Assembly (NCBI GenBank): GCA_028456385.1
Contig: JALNQF010000344.1
Location: forward strand, 1-43,958
Source of the DNA: Ophiosphaerella korrae
Lineage: Eukaryota; Ascomycota; Dothideomycetes; Pleosporales; Phaeosphaeriaceae
Length of the DNA stretch: 43,958 nt
Reading direction: 5' to 3'
Both the position numbers and the translations under genes were made by a program. Positions 1 to 11,641 of this stretch are shown here, piece by piece. Under the pieces are notes generated by a model. It saw only the letters and a list, made by a program, of their open reading frames with translations. It did not search any database and was not told where the DNA came from. Every line of letters starts with the position of its first letter. The first letter of the stretch is position 1.

Positions 1-420
1 GAGTAGAGTAGCTATTACTATAGCCTTGCTACTAAAAAGGCTACGCTTAATTAATGTTGTTAGTAGTATCCTAGGAATTACAAGTAAGAATAGTTCTTAG
101 TAAAACTAATAAATTATTATAATTATAAAAATTTGTATCTAAAAGTATTAAAGTTTGTAGAGATACTAGCTTAGAAGCTAGTGTAGGTTAGATTAGCTAT
201 ATATAAAGGTAATTCCTAGGATATAGATTACTAAGACTAGATAACTTATAATATGTAAGGGGTGTAGTTAAATTCGCTGTAGATTTGTAGCTATACTTAG
301 GATATCTTAATAGAAGTTTAAAATCTAGAGTTAGTAGTACCTACTTAGATTTGCGAGGCTCTAAATATAATAGTATTATTTCTCTTATCTTAAGATAATT
401 TGTTAGCTATTTAGTTAATA
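1..420 (+). pseudogene. Possible decayed coding frame, 3' part of an unknown gene
   Basis: The frame starting at base 1 has somewhat fewer stops than its alternatives and gives stretches of mixed-composition residues, for example LKFVEILA near 160. No family was recognised. It could be the end of a gene that begins outside the window. Low confidence: in RIP-mutated DNA modest openness can be chance. Confidence 0.2.
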
Positions 421-800
421 ATATATAATATAACGTAAAGAGGCGTATAAGGTAGGTATGTGCGTATATAAGGGAAGGGGTAACTTACTAAAGAGAAAAG
501 GGTAGGACGAAGAGCGCCTTAGCCTTATTAGGATATATGCATAATATACTATTTACTATAACCTCTTTCTAATTATTAGCTCCTACACACTTAAGGGAGG
601 TAATTCTAGGCTTAGCTATAGCAATACCTAGTATTAGCCCTATTGTAAGTAACTATGTTGCACTGTTAATCTTATAATATTACTTTCTTTACTTAATATA
701 GGTTAGGAAGTAGCCTAGGTTATATTATATGTAAGATGTACTATATCTTACACTATAACGTAGACACTTATCAAACCCTAGAATCCTATAGATTACTACC
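421..800. other. Unassigned stretch with one copy of a dispersed module
   Basis: No gene is supported here. Positions about 478-545 carry a diverged copy of the dispersed GTAACTAGTAAAGGACTAA-type module that recurs at 2.19, 13.7, 20.58, 32.99 and 36.13 kb. The rest is AT-rich sequence in which I see no other structure. Confidence 0.4.
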
Positions 801-808
801 CTAGAGAT

Positions 809-2590
809 TAGTATTATACGTATACGACAATTTTTGTTAGTATCTCTATGTAAGGTGCTAGAGGTAATAGGTTGTATTATTCTTTATTAACTAAATTATT
901 CTAACTTGAATAGATATTACTTAGTATAATAAGACAATTTTATAGAAGTTTTATAATAAAAAGATATATTAGAAAAGTAATAAAGGTCTATACCTTACTT
1001 AAACAAATAATAATACTGTATAAAAAGGCTTTTAATAGAATATAATTTACTACTAATAACTATACCTTACTTTTATTAGAACTAATATAGAGTACGCTGT
1101 ATCTTAACCTTATAGACTATATAATATTAAAGTGCGTAGGAAGGTAGAAGGTAAGTAAATGTAACCTAAAACTAATAGTAGAATAATAGGTCCTTATAGT
1201 ATTTCGAAAGGGATAGAGATAGGTGCTAAACAACGTTTTTAGTACTATTGTAGGGAGTAAGACTAAGTATAATATAAGGTTAGCGAGTTCTAAGTTAAGA
1301 ATAATTATTATACTAAGTACTACTCCGCTAAATATGTATACTATTATCCTTTTATAATTAACTCTTAGGTAGCTTTAATTTAAGAAAGTAACTAAGGAGT
1401 TGCTATATAGTTAATAGACTAAGTATCTTACTACTCTCTATAGCGATTATCTACTCTATTTAGTACTAGCTAACTTACTAGCTTTCTAACTTATAAGAAG
1501 AGTTAAGGTAACGTTATAAATATTAATAAATAATGTATATACTATAATTATAAAGGCTGTAAGTATATAAGTCTCTACGAGGATAAAAAGTATTTATTTT
1601 AAGATTTTGTTTTTACTTAAGATAGCAATAGAGCTAATAAAGAGACTTACTATAAATTAGGGTAGGTATACCCTAATTAGAATTATAAACTTCTAATCTA
1701 GGGTAGACGATATCTACGACTCTATAAAGCCTGAGGCTTCTATGTATATACTAGCTTACAACGTATACTAAATAGGCTTTTTAAATAAGGTTAGGTAGAA
1801 GAACCTTTTAAGCATATTATACTAGCCTATTAGTTAAATTAATTCTTTGTTAGTAGATAGGGATATATACCTAACTACCTATACCTATTATCTAGGAGGC
1901 TTGTAATAAGCACTAAAGAGTATAGTATACTCTTAACTTATACTAGATAATAGAAATAGTAATAGTAGTAACAACTAGGATACTATAGAGAATTAGGAGC
2001 CGTCGCTACACTTATATAGCCTACTTCTACTCTTTCTATAGGCGTAGTAGCTATATAAGCGTAAGTATAAGATTAGTTACTATATAAGTAATTAAGCCTA
2101 GATAGTTTAAAGATATAATTAGAAAATAAGAGAAAATCTAGTTATATAGTAGATAGCTGTTAGTACAGTATAAACTTGTAGGAAAGTAACTAGTAAAGGA
2201 CTAATAAAGGTAGTAAGATAGAGGACGTTACGGCCTTTTAAGAAGTATATATAGAACTAGCTTATATCCTTTTAGTAAGGTTATTTAATTTAAATCGCCT
2301 TACTTTTGCGAATACTTTCTTTACTTAGAATATTTGTTGTAGACTAAAAGTTAGTACGATTAAGATAGCTAGATATAGGGCGAGTATAGCTATAATATAA
2401 TAGACGAATGTTTACAACCTTTTATATAGTAATAGCTAGAAGCAAGCTGTAGTACTAGAGGACAAATACAATTATACTATTCTATACGCGCAGCGAGTTA
2501 GGATAAGGCTATATATAACTATTGTTGCAGAACTATATAGTAGCTTACGCTAACTAAAATAGGGTAGAGGTTTAACCTCTACCCTTTTTT
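809..2590 (+). pseudogene. Decayed unknown protein-coding gene, Gln-rich middle
   Basis: Reading from 809 in frame gives about 310 codons with few stops up to about 1740 (for example YKKAFNRI near 1020 and KVTKELLYS near 1390). A frameshift near 1740 is then needed, after which a second frame is more open to about 2560. That second part carries a run of TAA/TAG codons at about 1950-1975 that would have been poly-Gln, followed by LGYYRELGAVATL. At about 2185-2260 it contains the dispersed module reading (Q)(Q)RTNKGSKIEDVTAF. No catalytic motif or known family was recognised. It ends at a strong hairpin (2553-2593). Function unknown. Confidence 0.4.
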
Positions 2591-2593
2591 AGT
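2553..2593. repeat. Near-perfect palindrome followed by a T-run
   Basis: The core AGGGTAGAGGTT (2561-2572) is followed after one base by its exact reverse complement (2574-2585), and the pairing extends outward to about 20-bp arms with one mismatch. The right arm ends in a run of T. It lies between two decayed reading frames. It could be the head-to-head ends of an inverted-repeat element or a structured RNA hairpin. Confidence 0.75.
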
Positions 2594-2649
2594 TTAGTGC
2601 AAGGGGTTTGCCTAAAGCGTAGCTCTTTAGTATCTTCTTTTACTTTACC

Positions 2650-4440
2650 TAATATAAACTAAATCTAATCTAGAGAGATCTAACTTAAGAACAAGATTAT
2701 AGAACTTAAAAAGAGACTTATAGAACTTAAAGCCTAGCTTCTAGAATATAAAGGCAGCTAAAGATTAAATAGCTCTCTTTAGTAGATATTTTGCTAAACT
2801 AACAATGCCTATACTAAAACTCCTACAAATAATTATATTATCTTACTACTACTACTACTACTACTAGATATAGGCTAAACACTAACTCTAGAAGTTATAA
2901 ATTTTAACCTAAGAGCTTTAAAACTACTAAGAAATTATATAGTAAAATATAGTAACAAAAGTATTAAAGTTATTAAAGAGATCTAGAGGAACCTTGCTAA
3001 CTTACTTAGCGAAGCTACAACTAAGGCTGTTAAAAGTTCTAACTTCTAATTTGTTCTAACCTTATTACCTATTCTAGATACTATATTAAAGGATCTAGAT
3101 GTATTATTAAGTTAAATAAGTAAAGTATTAGCTAAGGGAATTGTATCTCTTATCGAGAATGTAAATTAAGTAGAAGTTAGGGTATAGAGATTAGTGTTCT
3201 ACTTTCTTATATTTATTATTACGTATTTGTAGTTAAAGCTTCTTACTAAGGATAAAGCCTATAGTTTATTAGAGGTTATAGGAGTTAATAGTAAAAACAC
3301 CTAGTAGCTATAAAGGATACTAGGTATAGTTTCTTAAATTAACAACGATATTGTTTATATGCTATATAAGAAGGGTTAGCTACTTACTCTAGCTATAATA
3401 GCTTTCTCTCTAAGTAAGTAAATTTACTATAGTAATAGATAGTATACTTACTTTAAATAGTTGCACTATCCTACCTATAGTAATACGTATCTCTCTAATA
3501 TAAAGACAAGGATATTATAATTAAGGCTCTTAAAAAGTTAAAAGACTACCTTAAAAAAATATATAGTCTAAAAAAGGGCTCTAGTTTTATTAGTAGTCCT
3601 GATTTTATTATATAGTAGGTACTAGAAATATAGGCTAGCTATAGGAAAATTTACAGTGTGCTTAATCTACGAACTAAGAAATAGAAGTTAGGTAGGTTGC
3701 CTGAATCTAAGTAATGTAGAAAGATTAGGCGCACTAAAGAGAATAGTAGTAAAGTACCTAACTCTACGTTACTAATTTTTAGCTATATTAAGTTACTAGA
3801 AGGTATATACACTTCTATATATTTGTTATTACTTATTAATAACTTTGTAGGGAATTGCACCTTTGTCTATAGAGATGCTACCCTATTATAAGAATAATAT
3901 AAGAATAATAATATTAATACTACAACTAAAATAGGCTAGACCTTAGGACTAGTTAACTCTGCGCGCTCTTAAGCGTATATAGAACTATCTTAATAACTAA
4001 TACAGCCTATTAATCTTGTATAATGCTACTAGGAATATATAGCCTAAGAAAAAATTCTAGACACTAACTTTAACTAGTATACTGTATTTAGCTTACACCT
4101 AATGTAAGCAGCTAACTCTACACAATACTACTAGGAATATATAGCCTAAGAATAAATTCTAGACACTAACTTTAACTAGTATACTATATTTAGCTTACAC
4201 TTAATACAAGTAGCTAACTCTATATAATACTACTAGGAATATGTAGCCTAAGAACAAATTCTAGATACTAACTTTAACTAGTATACTATATTTAGCTTAC
4301 ACTTAATATAAGCGGCTAACTCTACGTAATACTACTAGGAATACGTAGCCTAAAAATAAATTCTAAGCGCTATCTTTTAATAATACGAGATAGCTTGTAA
4401 TTAGTAGTAATAATAGTCCCTATAATAGCGAACATTTTTA
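2650..4440 (+). pseudogene. Decayed protein with coiled N-terminus, polyproline run and 34-residue tandem repeats
   Basis: From 2702 to about 3420 one frame has roughly one stop per 13 codons. It begins with a Lys/Leu/Glu-rich helical stretch (IELKKRLIELKA). At 2845-2866 a (CTA)n run would have been CCA proline codons. A frameshift near 3420-3490 moves the frame, which then runs through a Lys-rich segment (KALKKLKDYLKK near 3520) into three and a half 102-bp repeats and a Gln-rich tail at about 4390-4410. That the repeat period is a multiple of three supports a coding origin. No family recognised; a structural or low-complexity fungal protein is possible. Confidence 0.5.
4029..4365 (+). repeat. 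102-bp tandem repeat, 3.3 copies, 34 codons per unit
   Basis: Units start with CTAGGAATAT at 4029, 4131, 4233 and 4335, exactly 102 bp apart, and differ mainly by C/T and G/A transitions. In the frame of the surrounding relic each unit contains ILDTNFN, then FSLH, then AANS, then EY(I/V)A. The transition-only divergence means the copies were nearly identical when RIP acted, and the multiple-of-three period points to a repeat-containing protein. Confidence 0.9.
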
Positions 4441-4499
4441 TATTGTATATTAATTGATTATAGGTATCCTTCCTATAGTACGATAGTTAAAATTCTTTA

Positions 4500-5050
4500 C
4501 TTTAACTAAAAGAATTTAACGTTACTACTAATATAATATTTCTCCTCCTCCTTACTTATTATATAATATACGGCTATACCTAGTACAAAGTCTTTCTCCT
4601 TGCTAGATAGAGTTTTTATATATAGAGATAAACTACCTCTTTATTAGATAGATACGAGAAGTTGTTTATAGCTAGGATTGTATATCTAATGTTCTCTAGA
4701 TTCTACTCGTAATATACTCTAGATTATTAGCTTCTAATATATACTTAGTACTATTATACTATACGTTTATAACTCTTTATATTCTTTGTAATCTATTTAA
4801 ATAGTATATTTATTACGGTCTAAAAAAGAGTACTAGTTAGACCCTTCTCTATATTTGCATATCTTTTAAAACCTAGCTCTATTAGAATAAAAGAACCCTC
4901 GCTTTCTAGCTATTCTTTAAGGGCTTCTAGATAAGGCTCTACTAATTTATCTAGTATATAACTCTAAAGATAGTTAGGTATAAGGAGCTAGGGTCTATAG
5001 TTATTATGTAGAACTATTGTTTATAGCTCCTTTGTAGTAATTAGCTAAAT
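4500..5050 (-). pseudogene. Possible decayed unknown gene on the minus strand
   Basis: On the minus strand, reading from about 5040 down to 4540, one frame is unusually open and includes LVEPYLEALKE(Q)LESEG, FILIELGFKRYANIEKG and NLENIRYTILAINNFSYLS. The mixed polar composition looks like real protein. No family was recognised and no start or end can be fixed. The plus strand in the same span shows nothing comparable. Confidence 0.35.
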
Positions 5051-5520
5051 ATAGAATACTAGAATAATCTATACTATACTTAAATAGAAAATTAAACTAG
5101 TTAGGCTATAAAAGGAAGAAGCTTTTTATACTACCTAGCGCGATAACGTAAAGTAGATCTAATACTTACGCGACTTTAGTAAGAGGCTCTTAAAGAATCT
5201 TAAACCTAAGCTTATAATTAGTATACTAATTTCTAGGCCTAACTATAAAACTTTTTGCCTAAGTAGCTAAATATAACTACTTTGTTATTACCTATTAACA
5301 ATTAAAAATAATCCTATTTATATTTCTATGTATAGTAAAGTAGTATAGGTGTGTTAGGTTTTTAATAGTTTTGCTGACGTATAAGGGTAGATAGCGTAGA
5401 ATAATATATACTAGGGTATTATAATAGCGTAGATTCTATATATAGCGTCTATAATTAACAATTAGCTTTAGGTGTAGACTAATTATAGCTATATAGTATC
5501 TTAGCAAAATTAAGATAAAA

Positions 5521-6110
5521 AATTATCTAGACAATTACCTAGGCGCAAAGTACGCTAATATACTACTAAATATTATAAATAGTATGTTAACCTAAATTAA
5601 CAATAAGCTAGTAGAGAAGAAAGCTCCTTTAATTAAAGAATCTCTATAGAGGTAGCGCTTAGCCTAATAGATAAAGGATTAACTAGGTATATTTAGCTAC
5701 CTCTCTACTCTACTTAGTCTTATACTTGCAGCTAATAATAAAGGCGAGACACTACTAGAATCTATAAAGTTAGGAGACGCAAAAAATAAGTAAACATAAT
5801 AGTAAGTATGTATAGAGCTAAAACTAGTAGAAACGTACATGCCTAGGTAAACAAGAGTAGATTTACTAGGCTAGAATATATTAAACTTTGCTTACTTGTA
5901 TATACTTATTTGTTATCTATTACCTAATACTATTAGTGCTCTCTTTAATATAATACTAGGAGGCTTAAGTATTAGCGAAAATACAGTTTAGTAGCGTTTA
6001 TCCCTAAAGATACTAGTATAAATTATAGATCCTAATAATATAAAGTTCCTTACTAGGCTAATTACCTTTAAGTATCTATGCTACTAGGATAGCTATTGTA
6101 CGTAGCTATC
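5521..6110 (+). repeat. Dispersed repeat R1, copy 1 (coding-like)
   Basis: About 590 bp that recur at 12606-13120 over most of their length and at 11138-11420 for the last third. The frame through 5530-6090 is fairly open (INSMLT(Q)INNKLVEKKAP near 5580; NTISALFNIILGGLSISEN near 5930), so R1 is probably part of a duplicated gene. It runs in frame into the beginning of gene Z at 6088. No family recognised. Confidence 0.7.
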
Positions 6111-8390
6111 TAACTAATCTATAGTTAACTCTCTTTACTATTATACGTTAATCTAAGTTCTTTGTAGACTACTTGCAGCTACCCTAGATTAGTCCTTAAT
6201 AGTTAATTCTAATCGGCGCAGAGAGCTAAACTAGGAAATATTTTAATACGTAATATTAATTAATATGTTTTATTCTTTACTACTATACTATTTACGCTAT
6301 ATACAATCTATAAGCTATAATAGATATATATAGTATATTAGAATCTTAAAGCTTTACTACAAATAAGACCTACTTTACGTATAAGAAGTACCTAGCTACA
6401 AACAATACGTACTTAAACTTATAAACTATATCTTATTTATACTTAACCTAGCTAGCTATAGATAATATATCTTATAACCTACAAACTACGTCTTATTTAT
6501 ACTTAACCTAGCTAGCTGCTTTAAAAACACTACTCCTTCTAGCGCCTATTAACTTGTTAACAGCTACTAATACTTTACACGCTAAGGCCCTAGTTTTAAA
6601 AACGTAACTAGATTCTACTTTAATAAGGTTTTAGGTACTACTCTAGGTAAATAATCCTCTAGTTAGGATTGTTACTATATTTAGAGAGGTTATCTCTATT
6701 GTAATAGTATATACAATTAACGAAGCTAAGAAAACCTATAACCTATAATATTAGGCGCTTTAGTAGCGAATTTATATACTTAAAGAGGAGAGTAAGAAGG
6801 TAGAAAACGCTAGATTAGCTAAAGAGGATGTATATTTAGGAGATTAGTTCTTTACTAATAATAGTAACGTTACTTGCGTAGTTTATAGTAAAAGATACTA
6901 AGGACCTATAAGGCTACTCTTCTTAAAAAATTATTAGACTACTTATAAATTAGGATAGGATAAATTTAGAGTATTATGTATAGTAGAAGGCTATAAGGTT
7001 ACCTTTAGTAGAGAATCTATAGTTAGTAGTCTAATAACTTACCTAAAATTGTATAAGTATAGAATAGCGTTCCTAAAGGAGTTTAGGTACTATAAAAAGA
7101 ATTAGCGAACGTACTATAAGCTATTTAGGTATATTAAAAAGGCGACGTATAGTTACTCTATAGTACTCCCTTTACTACCTATTAAACTACTAATAATAGA
7201 CGTAAAAGAATTACAAGTAGAATATTTAACGTAAGGAAATGTTTAAATTTATATAACTCTACTACTTATCTATTAAACGCTTACGCCCTTTTTTTTAATA
7301 CCTATTGATTTACTAGTAGTTATAGATGTCTCTACTACGATTTTAAAAGTAGAGCTAGTACCTATATTAGTAAGCTTTATACCTAAATAAATTATCCTAT
7401 TTCTAGGGTAGATAATAAATAATCTTCTATCTTTAGTTGCTGCTGCCTTTAAAGACATTATCTCTCTAACATTAGAACCTATACTTAAGGAAAACGAGAA
7501 AATAATAGAGCTTAAGGAATAGCTAGACAACATAGATATATATATAGATAATCTCTAGTCTTTTAATACTAGGCTTAAAGTAGAGGTAAAGGTACTTTAA
7601 GTGTAAAATACTACTTTAGAGGTATTGTTTAAAAACCTATAATAAGCGAGTAGTACTATAAACGAGACGTATCTTATAGGCAAAGAAATATTTCCTACTA
7701 TACCTTAAAGAATACATACGACTCTAGAACCTAAGTTAAAGTAGCTAGAAGTAAATTAGGGAGTATATTTAGTAGACTCTAGTTCTAGTAATTATACGCT
7801 CGAAAATTATAAGAAAAGGCGCTTACTATTATTTTAAGAGCTGCTAGAACCTACTAAGCGATATTATAATATAAATTAAGGGCTAGCTTAAGCGCTACAA
7901 ATAGAGAAGATAAGAATACTAGAGAATTCTTAAAAGGAGGTTAATCCCTATAGAAGAAGAGGCCTAGTAAATAAATTCTTTACTAGTAATAGCTATATTA
8001 AGTACCCTATATATAAAGAATTATTCTTTGGTCTTATAAAGCTATACTGTTTGCAAAAATATTTAAAGGATAAAAAAAATTATAATTAAAAAGTTAGACT
8101 TTAGTGTAAGGTACTAAATTATCTTGTGTCTTGCGAGGGAGGATATTTAGGTCTATCTTATAAAAATTACCTAAAATTAGAGTATAAAATACCTTTACTA
8201 AGGCGCTATAGGTATTATAGCGTTAAACTTAGACTTTAAAATCTCCTTAAATATATACAATAGAGTAAATATAATAATATAATACTAGTCTTCTATAAGC
8301 AATCTAAGTTAGAGCCTTACTTTAATAGAGAACAAAGAACGCCGTTATAGTACGTAATATAGTAGTACTAGTAGTGTAAACCCTCTATAA
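6088..8390 (+). pseudogene. Gene Z copy 1: decayed ~700-codon protein with N-terminal repeats and coiled coil
   Basis: From 6422 to about 8370 a single frame runs without a net frameshift, with about one stop per 20 codons from 6782 on, the least damaged long frame in the window. It opens with in-frame 20-codon repeats (6360-6540), then a segment shared with 37.1-37.2 kb (TLHA.ALVL..ELDSTL.RF at 6575-6630), then a Lys-rich part. A predicted coiled coil follows near 7480-7640 (LKENEKIIELKE(Q)L), and a charged C-terminus contains NHKKRR- and LVNKFF-like segments. The 550 bp from 6088 to 6637 match 36675-37220. Here the gene is preceded by R1 instead of the TATA box and ATG seen at 36.6 kb. Family not recognised; a transposon-encoded or duplicated nuclear protein are both possible. 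Confidence 0.6.
6422..6541 (+). repeat. 60-bp (20-codon) in-frame tandem repeat in gene Z
   Basis: Units start at 6422 and 6482, with a diverged unit just upstream (about 6362). Each reads roughly (Q)T.SYLYLT(Q)LA. The equivalent repeat in the other gene Z copy at 37011 and 37065 has a 54-bp (18-codon) period, so unit length changed by whole codons between paralogues. Confidence 0.75.
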
Positions 8391-8979
8391 ACTAAGCTCC
8401 TTTTTTAAGTTAATTAATTACGTTAATAATCGACGTTAGCAACGAGCCCTTGTACTAGCGTATGCGTTTACGTACGTTACTTAGCGTATAAGCTACTTAG
8501 GGAGCCCCTAGAGTAGCTAGAGTAGCTAGAGTAGGCGTACGTAGCTCTTGTACGCTACACTAGCTTAAACTAGCTACTTATAGTAGCTAGGTCCTTATAT
8601 AAGGCTTGCTGCCTATTGTATAAGCAATTAAAACGCGTTGTAAGACTGTCTATACGCTTAATAAAGTTACGCGCCTAGTAGATACTAATAGGGCTGCCTC
8701 TACGCTAAGTAAGTAGTTTATTACCTATCTTACGTATAGTAGCTAGAGTTAGGGCAAAACTACAAGAATCTAGATTAAAGATATAATTAACTACTACTTC
8801 CTCCTCTAGCTAGCTAAGCTTCCTTAAGTTAGGCTAGTAATTGTGTTAGGTAGTAATACTAGCGCGTTAGTAATTAAGTGTAGTTCGCAATATATTAAAG
8901 GTCTAGCTAGTACTATATCTATGCGCGTAATACCTTAGTTTGCGTAATACTTTACCTTTACTAAACTTAAGTTTCTATA
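8391..8979. other. Upstream region of pogo relic A, no gene seen
   Basis: GC-richer than its neighbours, with many CG-containing words (gcgtacg, acgcgtt). It contains a short direct repeat gagtagctaga at about 8512-8534. From about 8910 it resembles the sequence upstream of pogo relic B on the minus strand (shared word TACTATATCTAT followed by CGCGTAATA). No coding frame is supported. Confidence 0.4.
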
Positions 8980-9480
8980 ATACGCGATAACTCTACTAAT
9001 ATAGACCTAATTTAAGCTATAATTAAAGAAATTAAATTATAAGAACTAGGAGAAGGTTTTTTATATAGAAAGATTACTACTAAATATAATGTTAAAGTAT
9101 CTATGCTACGCTAAAGATACTAAGGCCTGATAAGCTTAAATTAGACTAAGAAACTTAACTAGAGAAAGCTTAGCCTATAGTAAGAGGATAAGCTTGTATA
9201 GTATATTAAAAAGCTTATAGAGAGAGGCCTTCTACTTATAAGAGAGATAATAAGAAACTTAGTATTATAGGTAGCTCGCGAGACTATTAGTTAGAGCTAG
9301 GTAACTTGCTTTACTTAGCCCTTTATAATCCTTTAAGTAATTAGTTAGTTTAATTTAGTAATAGCCCTATCCTAAGAATTATTACTAGTAACTTAGCTAA
9401 GAAGTTTGTAGAACGTTATACTTGTTATAGCCTATCTATAGTGTTAGACCTTGTTATAGCCCTATTTATTGCTTGTCTTG
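8980..9480 (+). pseudogene. Pogo/Fot1-family transposase relic A, N-terminal DNA-binding part
   Basis: Starting at an ATA that replaces ATG (8980), one frame runs without a shift to about 9330. It gives RDNSTNIDLI(Q)AIIKEIK, a Psq-type helix-turn-helix with the usual YRKI.TKYNV.V..L spacing, then a CENP-B/Tc5-type HTH segment KLV(Q)YIKKLIERGL near 9190-9230 followed by L.REIIRNL. This order is standard for fungal pogo (Fot1-like) transposases. After about 9330 a +1 shift gives NPLSN(Q)LV(Q)FSNS and LAKKFVE, then similarity to the family is lost. No DDE catalytic motif was found, so the element is truncated as well as RIP-mutated. It faces relic B. Confidence 0.8.
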
Positions 9481-10440
9481 TTAAGAGGGGTAAGGTACTT
9501 CCTCTTTACGTTATACTTTTGTTTTACTACAACTAGGAACTACTACTAATACTATAGGTCTAGGTTAGTAGTGTCTTTTAAAGTGCGTAAGAAGAGCTTC
9601 TAGTTATAATATTCTTGATATTTATCTTGTATAATAGTGTCTATAGATTCGAAAAGTAGCTAGAGCTACTACTACTATATTTTGTATTTACTAAGAAGCT
9701 AATTTCTTATCGTGATATAAGCTTTAAACTTCTTACTAGGCCTTAAAAGGTTACGCAGCGACTAATAGAATGCGTGCACGTTAGCGTATATTTAGGCTAA
9801 GTTAAAAAGATTAATTATAGACTCTAAAGCTAGTATAGAATCTATTATTAATTAAATAAAGCTTGCGCTAGAGAAACAAATAAACCCCTTTTTATGTAGA
9901 ACGTACAGCGTAGCATAGAATAGCGCTAGTTACTAAGAGATAAGTAGTTACTAAAGCGAGCTTAAGACTTAGTAGTATACGTGTCTATGCGTATAATGCA
10001 CGCTAAACACTAAAGTCGTAATCTCTATCTAATTAGTTGTTTTTAGCTTATAGAGTATTTTACTGCGTAGGGATAGACTTTATATATAATAGCTACTATT
10101 ATAAGATTTTATAGTAGAGTAGTAACTAGAGGCTTATAACTAATTTAGACTATCTAAATTTTGCTAGAAGGCTAACGTTATAGCTAGAGCAAGTAGTTTT
10201 AAGTAGAGCTGCTAATGTAGCTGCCTAAGACTCCTTACTAGCTATAGCGTTAACTACCTATTTTCTATGCTTGTTCTTCTAAGTAGATAAACTTAAAGTA
10301 TTTCTCTTCTACCTCTAGCTAGGTTATATAGAGTTTTTAATGTTAATAGCTATGCGCTAAGCTACGCGCTAAGCTACCTTTTTTACTTTCTTCTTCTCTT
10401 TTACTAACTTAACTACCTCTTGCGCTATATACTTCTCTTT
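9481..10440. other. Interval between the two pogo relics, unassigned
   Basis: Both strands show moderately open frames (plus strand from about 9700: LNFLLGLKRLRSD; minus strand down to about 10020), so neither can be preferred. This is where the DDE domains of either pogo relic would be expected, but no D-D-E/D spacing or family motif was seen. No terminal inverted repeat could be identified. Confidence 0.3.
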
Positions 10441-10449
10441 AGCTAGCTT

Positions 10450-10666
10450 CTTTTTGTATTAGTAAGTAGCCTGTTATAGCTTTCTTAGTTAAGTTTTTTA
10501 GTTTAATCTAAGCTTATCTAGCTTTAGTGTCTTTAGCTTAGTATAGTTTATTTAATACTAAATTTAGAAGCAACTTCTAGTATATAAAGCTTTCTCCTAG
10601 TCTTTGTAATTTAATTTCTTTAATCGCAGCTTAAATTAGGTCTATATTAGTAGAGTTATTGCGTAT
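10450..10666 (-). pseudogene. Pogo/Fot1-family transposase relic B, N-terminal fragment
   Basis: On the minus strand an ATA in place of ATG (10666-10664) begins (M)RNNSTNIDLI(Q)AAIKEIKL, nearly the same as relic A. A one- or two-base shift is then needed to continue as KFSIK(Q)T.LS(Q)RH(Q)S(Q)ISLD and TKKLN. The Psq-type HTH is recognisable; the CENP-B-type part is not. About 180 bp upstream on the same strand is the MSIKR start shared with gene Z. The two pogo relics are convergent. Confidence 0.7.
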
Positions 10667-10847
10667 TGTAGAGAGGTAGGTTAGACTTAAGTTTAGTATT
10701 TAGCGCGTATTACGCGTATAGATATAGTACTACGCTAAATAGGAAGTCTCCTACGTCTCTCTTATAGTTCTTCTATTTTTGTTTCTCTATAAGTAGTAAA
10801 ATGCGCCTATTACTAGCGTGCTAGGCACTATAGCGCTTAATAGACAT
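10667..10847 (-). pseudogene. MSIKR-type N-terminus, copy on the minus strand
   Basis: An intact ATG at 10847 (minus) opens MSIKRYSA followed by an in-frame TAG, then HASNRRILLLIEK. The first eight codons and about 65 bp upstream match the start of gene Z copy 2 at 36648 (+), but after the ninth codon the two diverge completely. Here the frame leads toward the pogo relic B start, in a different frame. It is either an insertion junction or a shared promoter attached to different bodies. Confidence 0.55.
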
Positions 10848-10915
10848 AACTATCTTGTATTGTATTACCTAGAAAGTAGTACGCCTATAGGGTAGTAGTC
10901 TTAGCCTTGTATTAA
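10848..10915 (-). promoter_or_regulatory. Promoter/5'-UTR segment shared with gene Z copy 2
   Basis: On the minus strand the segment containing AAGGCTAAGACTACTA and GGCGTACTACTT ends just before the ATG at 10847. The same words in the same order lie at 36580-36647 on the plus strand. The TATA box of that copy is degraded here. Confidence 0.5.
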
Positions 10916-11137
10916 AGAAGATATAGGAGGCGTGCTTAGGTTTCTAAGCGCCTACTATAGGAAGCGCTAGATAAAGTAAAATATTAGTATATCTATATAT
11001 AGGTGTAGGAACGATATAAAGGACTAGTAGTAATTATAAGTAGATTATGTATAGTTTCTATAAGATCCTATTAGTAAGACTAGTAAGAGATATATATTAT
11101 AAGATTAGTAAAGTAATTAGCTATAGAAACTAGAGTA

Positions 11138-11420
11138 TCTATAGAGCTAGAACTAGTAGAAACGCGTATACCTAGGTAAATAAGAATAGATTTACTATAC
11201 TAAAATATATTAAACTTTACTTACTTGCATATATAGTGTAATACTAGGAGGCCTAAGTATTAGTAAAAACGTAGTTTAGTTGCGTTTATCTCTAAAGATA
11301 CCTATATAAGTTATAGATCCTAATAATGTAAAGTTACTTACTAGACTAATTACCTTTAAGTATCTATACTACTAGGAAAGCTATCGTACGTAGCTATCTA
11401 ACTAACTTATAGCTAATAGG
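11138..11420 (+). repeat. Dispersed repeat R1, copy 2 (truncated, with internal deletion)
   Basis: Matches 5808-6120, including the R1-to-gene-Z junction and the first 30 bp of gene Z, then stops. Relative to copy 1 about 45 bp are missing near 11237. Because the junction is present in two copies, R1 and gene Z were joined before this duplication. Confidence 0.75.
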
Positions 11421-11641
11421 CACCTTTACTAAATTAGAAGCTATACGTGTATTATATATAAAGTAAGTGTTACTATTTACTAACTTTACTTAAGAACTTT
11501 ATATTATCTAAGTTAAGTTAATAATGTAAATAGCCTTAAAAAGATAATGCTTTAACTAGCTATATAGTAGTAGCTTAAAGTTAGATACGCTTGTAGCCTA
11601 AAATTAAGCTACTAGATATAGGTCTCTTAAATATTCTTGTT

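Noticed and set aside
6088..6637. Solo LTR (550-bp repeat also at 36675-37220)
   Set aside because: The segment is coding-like with in-frame codon repeats, continues an open frame on both sides in one copy, and shows no clear target-site duplication or purine tract.
7273..7533. 86-codon open frame on the minus strand
   Set aside because: It lies opposite the well-supported plus-strand frame of gene Z (coiled-coil part), and its sequence is the low-complexity shadow expected from it.
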